Shown here one piece after another: positions 9,180 through 16,918 of a stretch of 64,000 nucleotides of DNA. The stretch comes from Rhizobiaceae bacterium (GTDB lineage Bacteria > Pseudomonadota > Alphaproteobacteria > Rhizobiales > Rhizobiaceae). Below the pieces are notes generated by a model. That model did no database searches. It was not told where the DNA came from and saw only the letters and a program-made list of their open reading frames with translations. The stretch lies in contig JAHBYU010000001.1 in the NCBI GenBank assembly GCA_019635775.1, positions 496,001 to 560,000 of the forward strand, in the 5' to 3' direction. Each line of letters opens with the position of its first letter. The first letter of the stretch is position 1. Made by a program: the position numbers and the translations under genes.

Positions 9180-10171
9180 GGGCCTCCCTCCTCACCGAGC
9201 ATCGCATCGTCCGTCTCGATCGTGCACTGCCGCGCGGTTTCCTCGGTGGTCGCGCGCAGCGTGTCGCTCTGCCTGCCGGCGTACAGGTCCTGCATCACAC
9301 CCGCACTCTCCAGCCGGTCGAGCACGCAGACACAATAGCGCGCGCAGAACTCGGTGTCGCGCTGTTCGACGCAGGTTCTTTCACACGATTGCAGGAACCG
9401 GACCTCAAGGCTTTCGAGGTTTGGCGGAACGACCTGTGAGAACAGCCAGACGCAGGCGATCAACACAGGCTGATGGATGAGGTATACCGCGAGGCTGTGG
9501 CGCCCGGCGAAATCGAGCGGCCAGAGAAAGCGCGGCGGCCTGATCCGCGACAGGCTGGCCAGCAGACCTGTCTGCGCCGCGATCTTGGCTGCGGCGATGC
9601 CGATGAGCACCGCGCCAAACCAGGGAAACACCGGCACGTAGTCGTTGGAGCGCGGATAGTTGATGGAAAGGCCGCTCCACCACCACCACGGCGCGTCGAA
9701 GAATTCCGAGCGCAGGTAGTGCGGCGCTGCCAGCACAACCACGGCTATGGAAAGCGTAACGACTGCCGGTAACCTCAGGAATGCGAGCCCGAGCACGCTG
9801 GCCAGCGCGATCTGGTGGAGGATGCCGAAGAAGATGAAGCCGTTCGGCATGGCGATATACGTCGCCACCGTTATGGCAAGCGCCGCGGCAGCCACCATCA
9901 CCCACCGTCGCCAGAACGATTTCCAGCGAATCGATTTGCCGTGCCCGAGCACGAGGCTGACGCCGACCAGGAACAGGAAACTCGAGGCTATGCAGCGCGC
10001 GAACAGTTTCCAGCCGCCGGAGCCCGCCATGCCTGCCGGCGCATAGCCGAAGAATTCGAGGTCCCACGCAAAATGGTAGATCGCCATCGCGACAAGCGCC
10101 GTGCCGCGCGCGATGTCGATGACTTCTATCCGTCCCTTCGGGAGATCGATCGAAGTATGTCGGTCTGTCAC
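9176..10171 (-). CDS. DUF1624 (heparan-alpha-glucosaminide N-acetyltransferase-like) membrane protein with Cys-rich tail
   Basis: A 331-aa multi-span membrane protein of the DUF1624 / HGSNAT-like catalytic family, starting at GTG 10171. The N-terminal signature EVIDIARGTALVAMAIYHF and about seven further hydrophobic segments cover residues 15-255. The remaining 75 residues form a hydrophilic extension with a twin CX3C pattern (C-E-R-T-C, eight residues, C-A-R-Y-C, then V-C) and another Cys further on, which is unusual for the family core. Acyl transfer to a periplasmic or lipid-linked sugar is the family expectation; no substrate is evident. It is coupled to the ICMT-like gene. Confidence 0.82.
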   Translation of the reverse strand: MTDRHTSIDLPKGRIEVIDIARGTALVAMAIYHFAWDLEFFGYAPAGMAGSGGWKLFARCIASSFLFLVGVSLVLGHGKSIRWKSFWRRWVMVAAAALAITVATYIAMPNGFIFFGILHQIALASVLGLAFLRLPAVVTLSIAVVVLAAPHYLRSEFFDAPWWWWSGLSINYPRSNDYVPVFPWFGAVLIGIAAAKIAAQTGLLASLSRIRPPRFLWPLDFAGRHSLAVYLIHQPVLIACVWLFSQVVPPNLESLEVRFLQSCERTCVEQRDTEFCARYCVCVLDRLESAGVMQDLYAGRQSDTLRATTEETARQCTIETDDAMLGEEGGP

Positions 10172-10378
10172 TGGATTCTGTCCGTACCGGGTTGATCGTT
10201 AGCACGGTCCGGCGAGCAACGGCAAAGCGGAACAATCCTCCTTTGGTCCATTCGGCCATTTGGGCCAGACGCGGACAAACGATGGCCAGCGGCAGTTTGG
10301 ATGGTGCCGTGTCGCTTTCCTGCTATCAGCGGCTTGAAGCCGGTGAAAACTCGCGGCCAACAACATCCTTCCGGTTTC

Positions 10379-11578
10379 ATGGCCACGCAGGTCCGCCATC
10401 CCATCTGGTTCTTTGCCGTCGGCCCCGCCGGCGCGCGGACCTTTGCCACGCTCTACGGCCTGGAATCCTTCGCGCGCGCCTTCGTGTCCTCCGTCATCCC
10501 GATCCAGGCCTACGAGATCCTGCACAGCGAGCAAGGCGTCTCGATCCTCTATACGATCGTCGCGATGCTCGGCCTGTCGGTCACGCTCTTCATGCCTATG
10601 CTTATCGAGCGCTTTTCGCGCCGCTGGGTCTATACGGCTGGCGTGGTATCGCTGGCCGTAGGCTCCCTGTTCTTCGTGACCGACACGCTTACGGGGCAGG
10701 TTCTGGGCATGCTCGCGCGCGTCATGGGGGCGTCGGCGCTGGCAATCACGCTCAACCTCTACATCATGGATCACATCCGCAAGACCGAGGTGATGCAGGC
10801 CGAATCGCTGCGCATGGCGTGGTCGATGCTGGGCTGGACGGCTGGCCCCACGCTCGGCGTCGTCCTTTACTCGCGCTACGGAATCGTCGCGCCGCATCTG
10901 GTCGTCATCGGCTTTTCCAGCGTGCTGCTCGTCATGTTCTGGCGATATCGCCTTGGCGACAACGCGCTGATCCGGCCGGGTCGAATCCGCGCGTCCAATC
11001 CGCTTGCCAACATAGGCCGGTTCGTCGCACAGCCGCGCTTGCGGCTGGCCTGGATAATCGCATTCGGCCGCTCCTGCTTCTGGACGACGTTCTTCGTCTA
11101 CGCCCCGCTGCTGATGGTCGTCACGGGGCAGGGCAGCCTTGCCGGCGGCCTGCTCGTCTCGGCTGGAAACGCGCTGCTGTTCCTTGCCTTCTACTGGGGC
11201 AAGGCCGGCAGGAAATACGGCGCACGAAACGTCATGACTTTCGCCTTCCTCGCCATGACCGCCATGCTTATCGTCGCCGGCCTGTGCGGCGAGAGCCTGC
11301 CCCTGCTTGCCGGCTTCTTCCTGCTTGCCGCGGCGCTTTTCGCCATAGCTCTCGATGCGCTGGGATCAACGGCCTTCCTGCGGGCGGTGCGCGCCTATGA
11401 AAGGCCGCAGATGTCGGCCGTATACCGCACTTATCTCGACCTTTCGGAACTGCTGCCGCCCTTGGTCTATTCGATCGTTCTGGCATTCTTCGGGCTTGGC
11501 GCGGTGTTCATCACGCTGGGTGTTTTTTCGGCCTTCTGCGGCTGGCTCACCTGGCGCTATCTTCCGCGGTCGATGTAG
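10379..11578 (+). CDS. MFS transporter
   Basis: A 399-aa major facilitator superfamily permease with about 12 hydrophobic segments in two halves. It begins MATQVRHPIWFFAVGPAG at ATG 10379; upstream in-frame codons to 10301 would add a non-hydrophobic Arg/Pro-rich piece and are not accepted. The inter-domain loop near residues 195-215 is basic (RPGRIRASNPLANIGRF). No drug- or sugar-specific signature was recognised, so the substrate is unknown. The gene converges with the Rieske oxygenase gene (12 bases between stops). Confidence 0.85.
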   Translation: MATQVRHPIWFFAVGPAGARTFATLYGLESFARAFVSSVIPIQAYEILHSEQGVSILYTIVAMLGLSVTLFMPMLIERFSRRWVYTAGVVSLAVGSLFFVTDTLTGQVLGMLARVMGASALAITLNLYIMDHIRKTEVMQAESLRMAWSMLGWTAGPTLGVVLYSRYGIVAPHLVVIGFSSVLLVMFWRYRLGDNALIRPGRIRASNPLANIGRFVAQPRLRLAWIIAFGRSCFWTTFFVYAPLLMVVTGQGSLAGGLLVSAGNALLFLAFYWGKAGRKYGARNVMTFAFLAMTAMLIVAGLCGESLPLLAGFFLLAAALFAIALDALGSTAFLRAVRAYERPQMSAVYRTYLDLSELLPPLVYSIVLAFFGLGAVFITLGVFSAFCGWLTWRYLPRSM

Positions 11579-11590
11579 GCCGCCGGCCGC

Positions 11591-12754
11591 CTACGGCAGC
11601 GTGTGCTGCTTGCGCACCCAGCGGTGGAAGCGCGCCAGATCGTATTCCTCCGGCATGAGCACGCCCGTTTTGTGCCGGCGCGCGTGCAGGCCCCGCTGGT
11701 TGAGTTCGCAGACGGCCGCGTCCTCTTCCAGCACCTGCATTCCGAAGCCAACGATATTGTCGAGGCCCTTGGGCGGCATCTCCTGCGGGGGGAAAAGCCA
11801 TTCCGCCGTCAGCTTCGTCTTCTCCGGCCCCAATGGCGTCAGCGTGACGGTGCGCACATAGTCGACATGGCCGACGATGAACATCGAGGGCAGGTGCATC
11901 GCATAGCTCTGTCCGGCGGCGCGTTCTGCGTCGGTCAGACCCTGGAACTGCGGCCCGTAGGATCGTCCGTCCTGCGACCATGTTTCGGCGCCGTTGCGCA
12001 GCCCGCCTGAAAACTCCGGGGCGTCGTTATCTGCGTGCATGGCCCATTCCGGATCGTCATGGCGCGCCATGAGGCCTCGCCCGTAGATCGGCACCAGATG
12101 CGACAGGTGCTTGTGGACGCCCGGGCAATGCAGGCATTCGTTGAAGTTCTCCCAGAAGATCTTCCAGTTGCAGTCCATCATCTTCGTAAAGACATGCCCG
12201 CTCACAAGGTCTTCCAGCGGCCAGTTGGAGAGGCTCACCGATGCCTCGTCAAAAGTCTGCTCGACGGAATCGCTGCCGTTCTCGTCCAGATTGACGAAGA
12301 CGAAGCCGCGCCATTCGGAGAGCCTGACGGAATAAAGAGGATAGTCCGACTTCAGGAAGCCCTCAGGCAGCGACTTGGACGGCACGCGGACGAGATCGCC
12401 GCGCAGGGAATACGACCAGGTGTGATAAGGACAGGTCAGCAGCCGGGCTTTCAGTCGCCCGCTTTCCGCCGTGCAGAGCTGCGAGCCGCGATGCCGGCAG
12501 GTGTTGTGGAAGGCGCGCAGCGTTCCCGTCTCGTCGTGCACGACCAGAATTTCCTGGGTGCCGATTGTGAAGACCCGGTAGGCAAGCGGTTCGGCCAGGT
12601 CGGCGGCGCGACACACCATGATCCACCGCCGGTACCAGATCGCGTCGAGGTCGCGCTGATACTCCGCCTGGTCGAAATAGGCCTCGGCGGGCAGGGTCTC
12701 TTCGAGCGTGCGAAGGCCGTGGTACGGGTCCTTTTCGGTAGCGTCTGGCTGCAT
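11591..12754 (-). CDS. Rieske non-haem iron oxygenase alpha subunit, glycine-betaine/quaternary-amine demethylase-like
   Basis: A 387-aa ring-hydroxylating-type oxygenase. The Rieske [2Fe-2S] ligands are C86-R-H88 and C108-P-Y-H111. The mononuclear iron site is ENFNECLHCPGVHKHL (H209, H214) with the acidic ligand in LEEDAAVCELNQRGL. This pattern, especially NECLHCPGVH and the downstream NQRG, is close to the GbcA/CntA group that N-demethylates glycine betaine, carnitine or stachydrine rather than to aromatic dioxygenases. No reductase (GbcB) gene is adjacent, so the electron donor must be elsewhere. The link to the nearby sox and dimethylglycine-dehydrogenase-like genes is inferred. Confidence 0.83.
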   Translation of the reverse strand: MQPDATEKDPYHGLRTLEETLPAEAYFDQAEYQRDLDAIWYRRWIMVCRAADLAEPLAYRVFTIGTQEILVVHDETGTLRAFHNTCRHRGSQLCTAESGRLKARLLTCPYHTWSYSLRGDLVRVPSKSLPEGFLKSDYPLYSVRLSEWRGFVFVNLDENGSDSVEQTFDEASVSLSNWPLEDLVSGHVFTKMMDCNWKIFWENFNECLHCPGVHKHLSHLVPIYGRGLMARHDDPEWAMHADNDAPEFSGGLRNGAETWSQDGRSYGPQFQGLTDAERAAGQSYAMHLPSMFIVGHVDYVRTVTLTPLGPEKTKLTAEWLFPPQEMPPKGLDNIVGFGMQVLEEDAAVCELNQRGLHARRHKTGVLMPEEYDLARFHRWVRKQHTLP

Positions 12755-12858
12755 GGCTGGCTCCTTTGTGCCAGCGGATACCCCGGTGCGATTTTTGTCA
12801 ATTCGCGACCAAAGCTGCCGGTTAATTGGTTTGCCGGAGGGGGTGTTCTCGACTATAG

Positions 12859-13032
12859 TTGCCGGCGTCGACGGTTCCGGAAGGACCGAGAGGGAATGCG
12901 GTGAGGGTTCTGGCCCGAATCCGCGGCTGCCCCCGCAACTGTAAGCGGTAGCCTTTTCCGAAAGCCACTGGGTGTCAGCCCGGGAAGGCGGAAATGGCGT
13001 TCAACACGCGAGCCAGGAGACCTGCCGGCGAC
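12859..13032 (+). promoter_or_regulatory. Cobalamin (AdoCbl) riboswitch
   Basis: Conserved blocks of the class are all visible in order: GGGAATGCGGTGAGG (about 12892), CGAATCCGCGGCTGCCCCCG and AACTGTAAGCGG (12916-12948), the B12 box AGCCACTGGGTGTCAGCC (12963-12980), CGGGAAGGCGG, and the closing GAGCCAGGAGACCTGCCGGCG. It lies directly before cbtB and should repress the cbtB-cbtA-cobU-cobO unit when adenosylcobalamin is plentiful. Confidence 0.95.
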
Positions 13033-13071
13033 AAGGACTTCTCTGTGCCCTCGGGTGGAGGGTGAAAGGAA

Positions 13072-13254
13072 ATGGAAATGAACACAGCTACCAAAACGCT
13101 CGGCGCAACCGCCTCCGGCTCGCGCGCTGCCCAGCTCGGCCTCGTCGCCCTGCTTGGCGTCTTCGTCATTGGCTTCCTCGGCTTCTCGCACATGGATGTC
13201 GTCCACAATGCCGGCCACGACTACCGGCATTCGATGGCGTTTCCCTGCCACTGA
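13072..13254 (+). CDS. cbtB: CbtB, small cobalt-transport-associated membrane protein
   Basis: A 60-aa protein with one transmembrane helix (about 22-40, LGLVALLGVFVIGFLGFS) followed by a His-rich end (H41, H45, H49, H53 and a terminal C-H). This is the CbtB architecture; CbtB works with CbtA in predicted cobalt uptake. It is the first gene after the cobalamin riboswitch and lies 12 bases before cbtA. A second in-frame ATG at 13078 is equally possible as the start. Confidence 0.9.
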   Translation: MEMNTATKTLGATASGSRAAQLGLVALLGVFVIGFLGFSHMDVVHNAGHDYRHSMAFPCH

Positions 13255-13266
13255 GGATTTTTCAAC

Positions 13267-14028
13267 ATGAGCATTTTTCGTAGCGCCGTGTTCACCGCGG
13301 CGGCTGCAGGCTTGCTTGCCGGTATCTTGCTTGCCGCCCTGCAGACCTATGCGACCGTTCCGCTGATCCTCAAGGCCGAGACGTTCGAAAACGCCGACGG
13401 GGGCGGGCACCATCACGGCGCGCCCGAGGCTGCGTCGACGGACGCCAGCGCCTCTGTACCTGTCGCGGCCGCATCGGCCGGAGAAGAGGAAGAAGCTTGG
13501 GGGCCGGAAGACGGCTTCGAGCGCTTTGCCTACACCACCGGCGCAAACATCATCAGCGGCTTTGCCTTCGCTCTCCTTCTTGTCGCCGCGTCCGAACTGG
13601 CTGGCGGCATCCGCAACTGGCGGCAGGGCACGCTCTGGGGGTTTGCGGGCTTCGCCGTATTCACGCTCGCGCCTGGCCTCGGGCTTCCGCCCGAGCTTCC
13701 GGCCATGCCCGCCGCCGATCTTTTGGCGCGTCAGGTGTGGTGGATCGGAACGGTGGCTGCGACAGCGGCGGGCCTGGCGCTGATCGCTTTCCGGGGCACG
13801 ATCCCGCTTTCGGTTCTCGGTGTCGCGCTGATCGTGCTGCCGCACATCATCGGTGCGCCGCAGCCCGAAAGCCACGAATCGCCGGTGCCTGCCGACCTCC
13901 ACCATCAGTTTGTCGTGGCCGTCACGGTCACGAACCTGATCTTCTGGGTGGCGCTTGGCGGAATAGTCGGCCTGGTGCGCCAGCGCTTTTTCGGCCAGCC
14001 GGACACGCTCGGCGCGAGCATTGCCTGA
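13267..14028 (+). CDS. cbtA: CbtA, predicted cobalt transporter subunit
   Basis: A 253-aa CbtA-family membrane protein. The N-terminal helix (FTAAAAGLLAGILLAALQT) is followed by a His-containing, acidic loop (GGGHHHG and EEEEAWGPEDGFER), then about five more hydrophobic segments. The family is found behind cobalamin riboswitches and is assigned to cobalt import for cobalamin synthesis. Its end overlaps the next gene, cobU, by 8 bases. Confidence 0.9.
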   Translation: MSIFRSAVFTAAAAGLLAGILLAALQTYATVPLILKAETFENADGGGHHHGAPEAASTDASASVPVAAASAGEEEEAWGPEDGFERFAYTTGANIISGFAFALLLVAASELAGGIRNWRQGTLWGFAGFAVFTLAPGLGLPPELPAMPAADLLARQVWWIGTVAATAAGLALIAFRGTIPLSVLGVALIVLPHIIGAPQPESHESPVPADLHHQFVVAVTVTNLIFWVALGGIVGLVRQRFFGQPDTLGASIA

Positions 14029-14542
14029 CACCTCGGCCGGAAGCCTCACCTTCCTTCTCGGCGGCGCGCGCTCCGGCAAGAGCGCACATGCCGAGAAGCT
14101 CGCCACGGCGCATCCCGCGCCGTGGACCTATATTGCCACGGCGCAGTCATGGGATGACGAGATGGCGGAGCGCATAGCGCTCCACCGGGCTCGTCGAACG
14201 GAGGGGTGGTCCACGGTCGATGCACCCTTCGACCTTGCAGAAGCAGTGCGCGCAGTTCCCGACGAGCGACCCCTGCTTGTCGATTGCCTTACGCTCTGGC
14301 TGTCAAATCACATGCTCGCCGGGCATGACGTCGATGCGTTGTCGGCTGAACTGGCGCATGTTCTGTCGGCGCCGCGAGGCCCCTGGTTCGTGGTTTCAAA
14401 CGAAGTCGGTCTGGGTATCGTGCCCGACAATGCACTCGGCAGACGTTTCCGCGACGCGCAGGGGCGTCTCAATCAATCCGTGGCTGCCGTTGCCGACCGT
14501 GTCCTGTTCATGGTCGCAGGTTTGCCCATGCAGGTGAAATAA
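14021..14542 (+). CDS. cobU: Bifunctional adenosylcobinamide kinase / adenosylcobinamide-phosphate guanylyltransferase
   Basis: CobU/CobP, 173 aa, late nucleotide-loop assembly of cobalamin. It phosphorylates adenosylcobinamide and then transfers GMP. The P-loop GGARSGKS is at residues 14-21, TYIATAQSWDDEMAERI follows, then IALHRARR with the guanylylated His, and later LLVDCLTLWLSNHML and SNEVGLGIVP. The start is TTG 14021, overlapping cbtA, which suggests coupled translation. Its TAA overlaps the cobO ATG (TAATG). Confidence 0.93.
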   Translation: MPDTSAGSLTFLLGGARSGKSAHAEKLATAHPAPWTYIATAQSWDDEMAERIALHRARRTEGWSTVDAPFDLAEAVRAVPDERPLLVDCLTLWLSNHMLAGHDVDALSAELAHVLSAPRGPWFVVSNEVGLGIVPDNALGRRFRDAQGRLNQSVAAVADRVLFMVAGLPMQVK

Positions 14543-15159
14543 TGTCTTCGATTGACGAAAAGGACGCCGAACGCCACCGCGCCAAGATGGCAAAGCGCAA
14601 GGCGGTTCAGGATGCCGAGGTTGCGGGCAAGATGATAACCGAAAAGGGTCTTCTCATCGTCAACACCGGCCCCGGCAAGGGCAAGACGACCGCGGCATTC
14701 GGACTTGCCTTGCGGATGCTGGGCTATGGCCACCGCGTCGGCGTCGTGCAGTTCGTCAAGGGCGCATGGCACACGGGCGAAAAGGACGCCTTCGCCGCCT
14801 TCGGCGACAAGGTCGTGTGGCACACGATGGGCGAGGGGTTCACGTGGGAAACGCAGGATTTGCAGCGTGACATCGCAGCGGCCCGGGCCGCGTGGGCGAA
14901 GGCGCTGGAACTGCTTGCCGATCCCACGATCAGCCTTGTCGTGCTCGACGAACTCAACATCGCGCTACGCTACGACTATCTCGACCTCGGCGAGGTCGTG
15001 GCTGCGTTGCAGGCGCGCCGCCCGGACCTTCATGTCGTCGTTACGGGCCGCAATGCCAAGCCGGCGCTGGTCGAGGCGGCCGATCTCGTCACCGAGATGG
15101 GCGCGGTGAAGCACCATTTCGCAGCCGGCGTGAAGGCCCAGAAGGGGATCGAGTTTTAG
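14542..15159 (+). CDS. cobO: Cob(I)yrinic acid a,c-diamide adenosyltransferase CobO
   Basis: A 205-aa CobA/CobO-type corrinoid adenosyltransferase, which attaches the 5'-deoxyadenosyl group to cob(I)alamin precursors. The modified P-loop NTGPGKGKTTAAFG lies at residues 41-54, followed by RMLGYGHRVGVVQFVKGAW and the Walker B-like VLDELNIALRYDYL. It is the last gene of the riboswitch-controlled unit. A long repeat-rich gap follows. Confidence 0.95.
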   Translation: MSSIDEKDAERHRAKMAKRKAVQDAEVAGKMITEKGLLIVNTGPGKGKTTAAFGLALRMLGYGHRVGVVQFVKGAWHTGEKDAFAAFGDKVVWHTMGEGFTWETQDLQRDIAAARAAWAKALELLADPTISLVVLDELNIALRYDYLDLGEVVAALQARRPDLHVVVTGRNAKPALVEAADLVTEMGAVKHHFAAGVKAQKGIEF

Positions 15160-15952
15160 ACTCTGGCGCGACGCCGCTCATGGTGCGCGCCGGCCAAAAC
15201 CCCTCATGGTGAGCCTGTCGAACCACCGGGTTTTGGGGCTCCACCTTGTCTGCTCCTTCCTTGCTTCGTCATCCTCGGGCTTGACCCGAGGATTCATGCC
15301 GTGACCTTTCGGCCGCGCGTCGATCGTCCAGAACGGTCACCCTCCCTTCTCCCCTTGAGGGAGAAGGTGGATCGGCGCGGAGCGCCGAGACGGATGAGGG
15401 GTAAGGTCGGCGCCAGGATACCCCTCATCCGACTTCGCTTCGCTCAGCCACCTTCTCCCGCAAGGGGAGAAGGGAGGGCGTCAGCGCTGCGTGGAAACAC
15501 CTTTCACCTAACCCATTGATTTCAATCGGACGAGCAAGAAAATCTGCCCGCGTTATCCACGCCCTCGAAACCTCCCGCATAGTTCACCCATCGCTCTTGC
15601 GGGAACCTGGTGCGCACCGGGTATCAGGAAAGGCGGCGACGTACGGGTCGGCTGCGCTGACGGTGGCGCAGTTTAGTGAGTCGATCACCAGGACCCGTGC
15701 CCCCTTGAGGGTCAGCGGTGGAGGCGCAAATGCCAAGTCCACCCCACGCTCTTCGGGGTGAAAGCGTCGGCGGGGCACGGGAGACCGGCCACGTAAATAT
15801 AAAAATGAGAGGCAAGGCCTCGTGCCCCGCTTCCCGACTGCTCCCTGCGAGGGAGTGTTCTTTGAAATGGCCAGACTGCGAAAAGCAGGGCGTGGCAACG
15901 GCCATGCATGCCGCAAACTGCGTCCTGAGTACGTGGCAACGAGGAAGCATCG
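15160..15952. repeat. Mosaic of intergenic palindromic repeats
   Basis: This 793-base gap between the converging cobO and cbiB genes carries several inverted repeats. The first has arms CCAAAACCC (15194-15202) and GGGTTTTGG (15228-15236) around a GTGAGCCTGTCGAA core. The second has ATCCTCGGG and CCCGAGGAT at 15271-15293. The third is a large element with perfect 18-base arms, CCCTCCCTTCTCCCCTTG (15340-15357) and CAAGGGGAGAAGGGAGGG (15461-15478). The part from 15617 to 15900 is also repeat-like. Such elements are widespread in Rhizobiales. No convincing gene is present. Confidence 0.8.
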
Positions 15953-16918
15953 TCAAATGAAGAGCGCCAGCCCGACAACACCCAATCCCGCGATCAGCAG
16001 GATGTCGGCTGTCCAGAACAGCCTCAGTGCACGCCTGATGTCGGAGGATGTCACCTCACGCCGTCCCCCTTCGCCCATATAGGCGTAGTCTCCCATCACG
16101 CCGCCGTAGCTGCGCGGTCCGGCCAGCGCGATGCCTAGCGCGCCGGCCATCGCGGCCTCGGGCCAGCCGGCATTGGGGGAGCGGTGTTTGTCGGCGTCTC
16201 GCCACACTGCATGCCATGCCGTTCTGGCATCCATGCCTGGCATGAGCGCGGCCGCCGCGACGATCAGCAGGGCTGTCAGGCGCGAGGCAGGCAGGTTCAC
16301 CAGGTCATCGAAGCGTGCCGCCGCCCAGCCGAAAGCTTCGTGTCGGGGGGTTCGATGGCCAATCATCGAGTCGGCGGTGTTGGCCGCCTTGTAGGCGGCT
16401 CCACCTGCGAGCCCTCCAACCGCCATCCAGAAGGCAGGTGCGACCACGCCGTCGGAGAAATTCTCGGCAAGGCTTTCGATCGCGGCACGCGATACGGCGG
16501 CTTCATCGAGCGTTTCAGGGTCGCGGCCGACGATCATGGATACAGCCTGCCTGCCGGCAGTCAGGCCGCCCTTATCGAGGGCGTCGGCGACGGCCCTGAC
16601 GTGATCCGCCAGGCTTCTCTGCGCCAGCAGCGTGGATCCGAGCACCGCCCCGATCAGGACGCTCGCGGCGCCATGGCCAGGCAGAGACATCACGAGGTAG
16701 GCAACCAGCGCGGGCAAGGCGACGATGCAGACCAGCGCCAGGATTCCGCAAAGGCGACGTGTTCGGTCGCTGTCGGTGGCGCGGTTGAGCCTGTTGTCGA
16801 GAAAGGATATCAGGCGGCCTATCCAGGTTACCGGATGCCCGATCGCACGAAAAAGACGGTCCGGGTAGCCAATCCGGGCCTCAAGGGCGAGCGACAGGAA
16901 AGCGATCAGGACGGACAT
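15953..16918 (-). CDS. cbiB: Adenosylcobinamide-phosphate synthase CbiB/CobD
   Basis: A 321-aa membrane enzyme that joins aminopropanol (phosphate) to adenosylcobyric acid. It has about five hydrophobic segments. Family motifs are ALEARIGYPDRLFRAIGHPV near the start, SLAENFSDGVVAPAFWMAVGG, the adjacent AYKAANTADSMIGHRT, and GRREVTSSDIRRAL near the end. The start at 16918 shares the tetranucleotide CATG with the divergent cobC start, so the two genes have no spacer. This is CobD in Pseudomonas denitrificans naming. Confidence 0.94.
   Translation of the reverse strand: MSVLIAFLSLALEARIGYPDRLFRAIGHPVTWIGRLISFLDNRLNRATDSDRTRRLCGILALVCIVALPALVAYLVMSLPGHGAASVLIGAVLGSTLLAQRSLADHVRAVADALDKGGLTAGRQAVSMIVGRDPETLDEAAVSRAAIESLAENFSDGVVAPAFWMAVGGLAGGAAYKAANTADSMIGHRTPRHEAFGWAAARFDDLVNLPASRLTALLIVAAAALMPGMDARTAWHAVWRDADKHRSPNAGWPEAAMAGALGIALAGPRSYGGVMGDYAYMGEGGRREVTSSDIRRALRLFWTADILLIAGLGVVGLALFI

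Noticed and set aside
15516..15960. Several short open frames in the repeat-rich gap
   Set aside because: They overlap inverted repeats, lack binding sites and have repetitive, non-conserved products.
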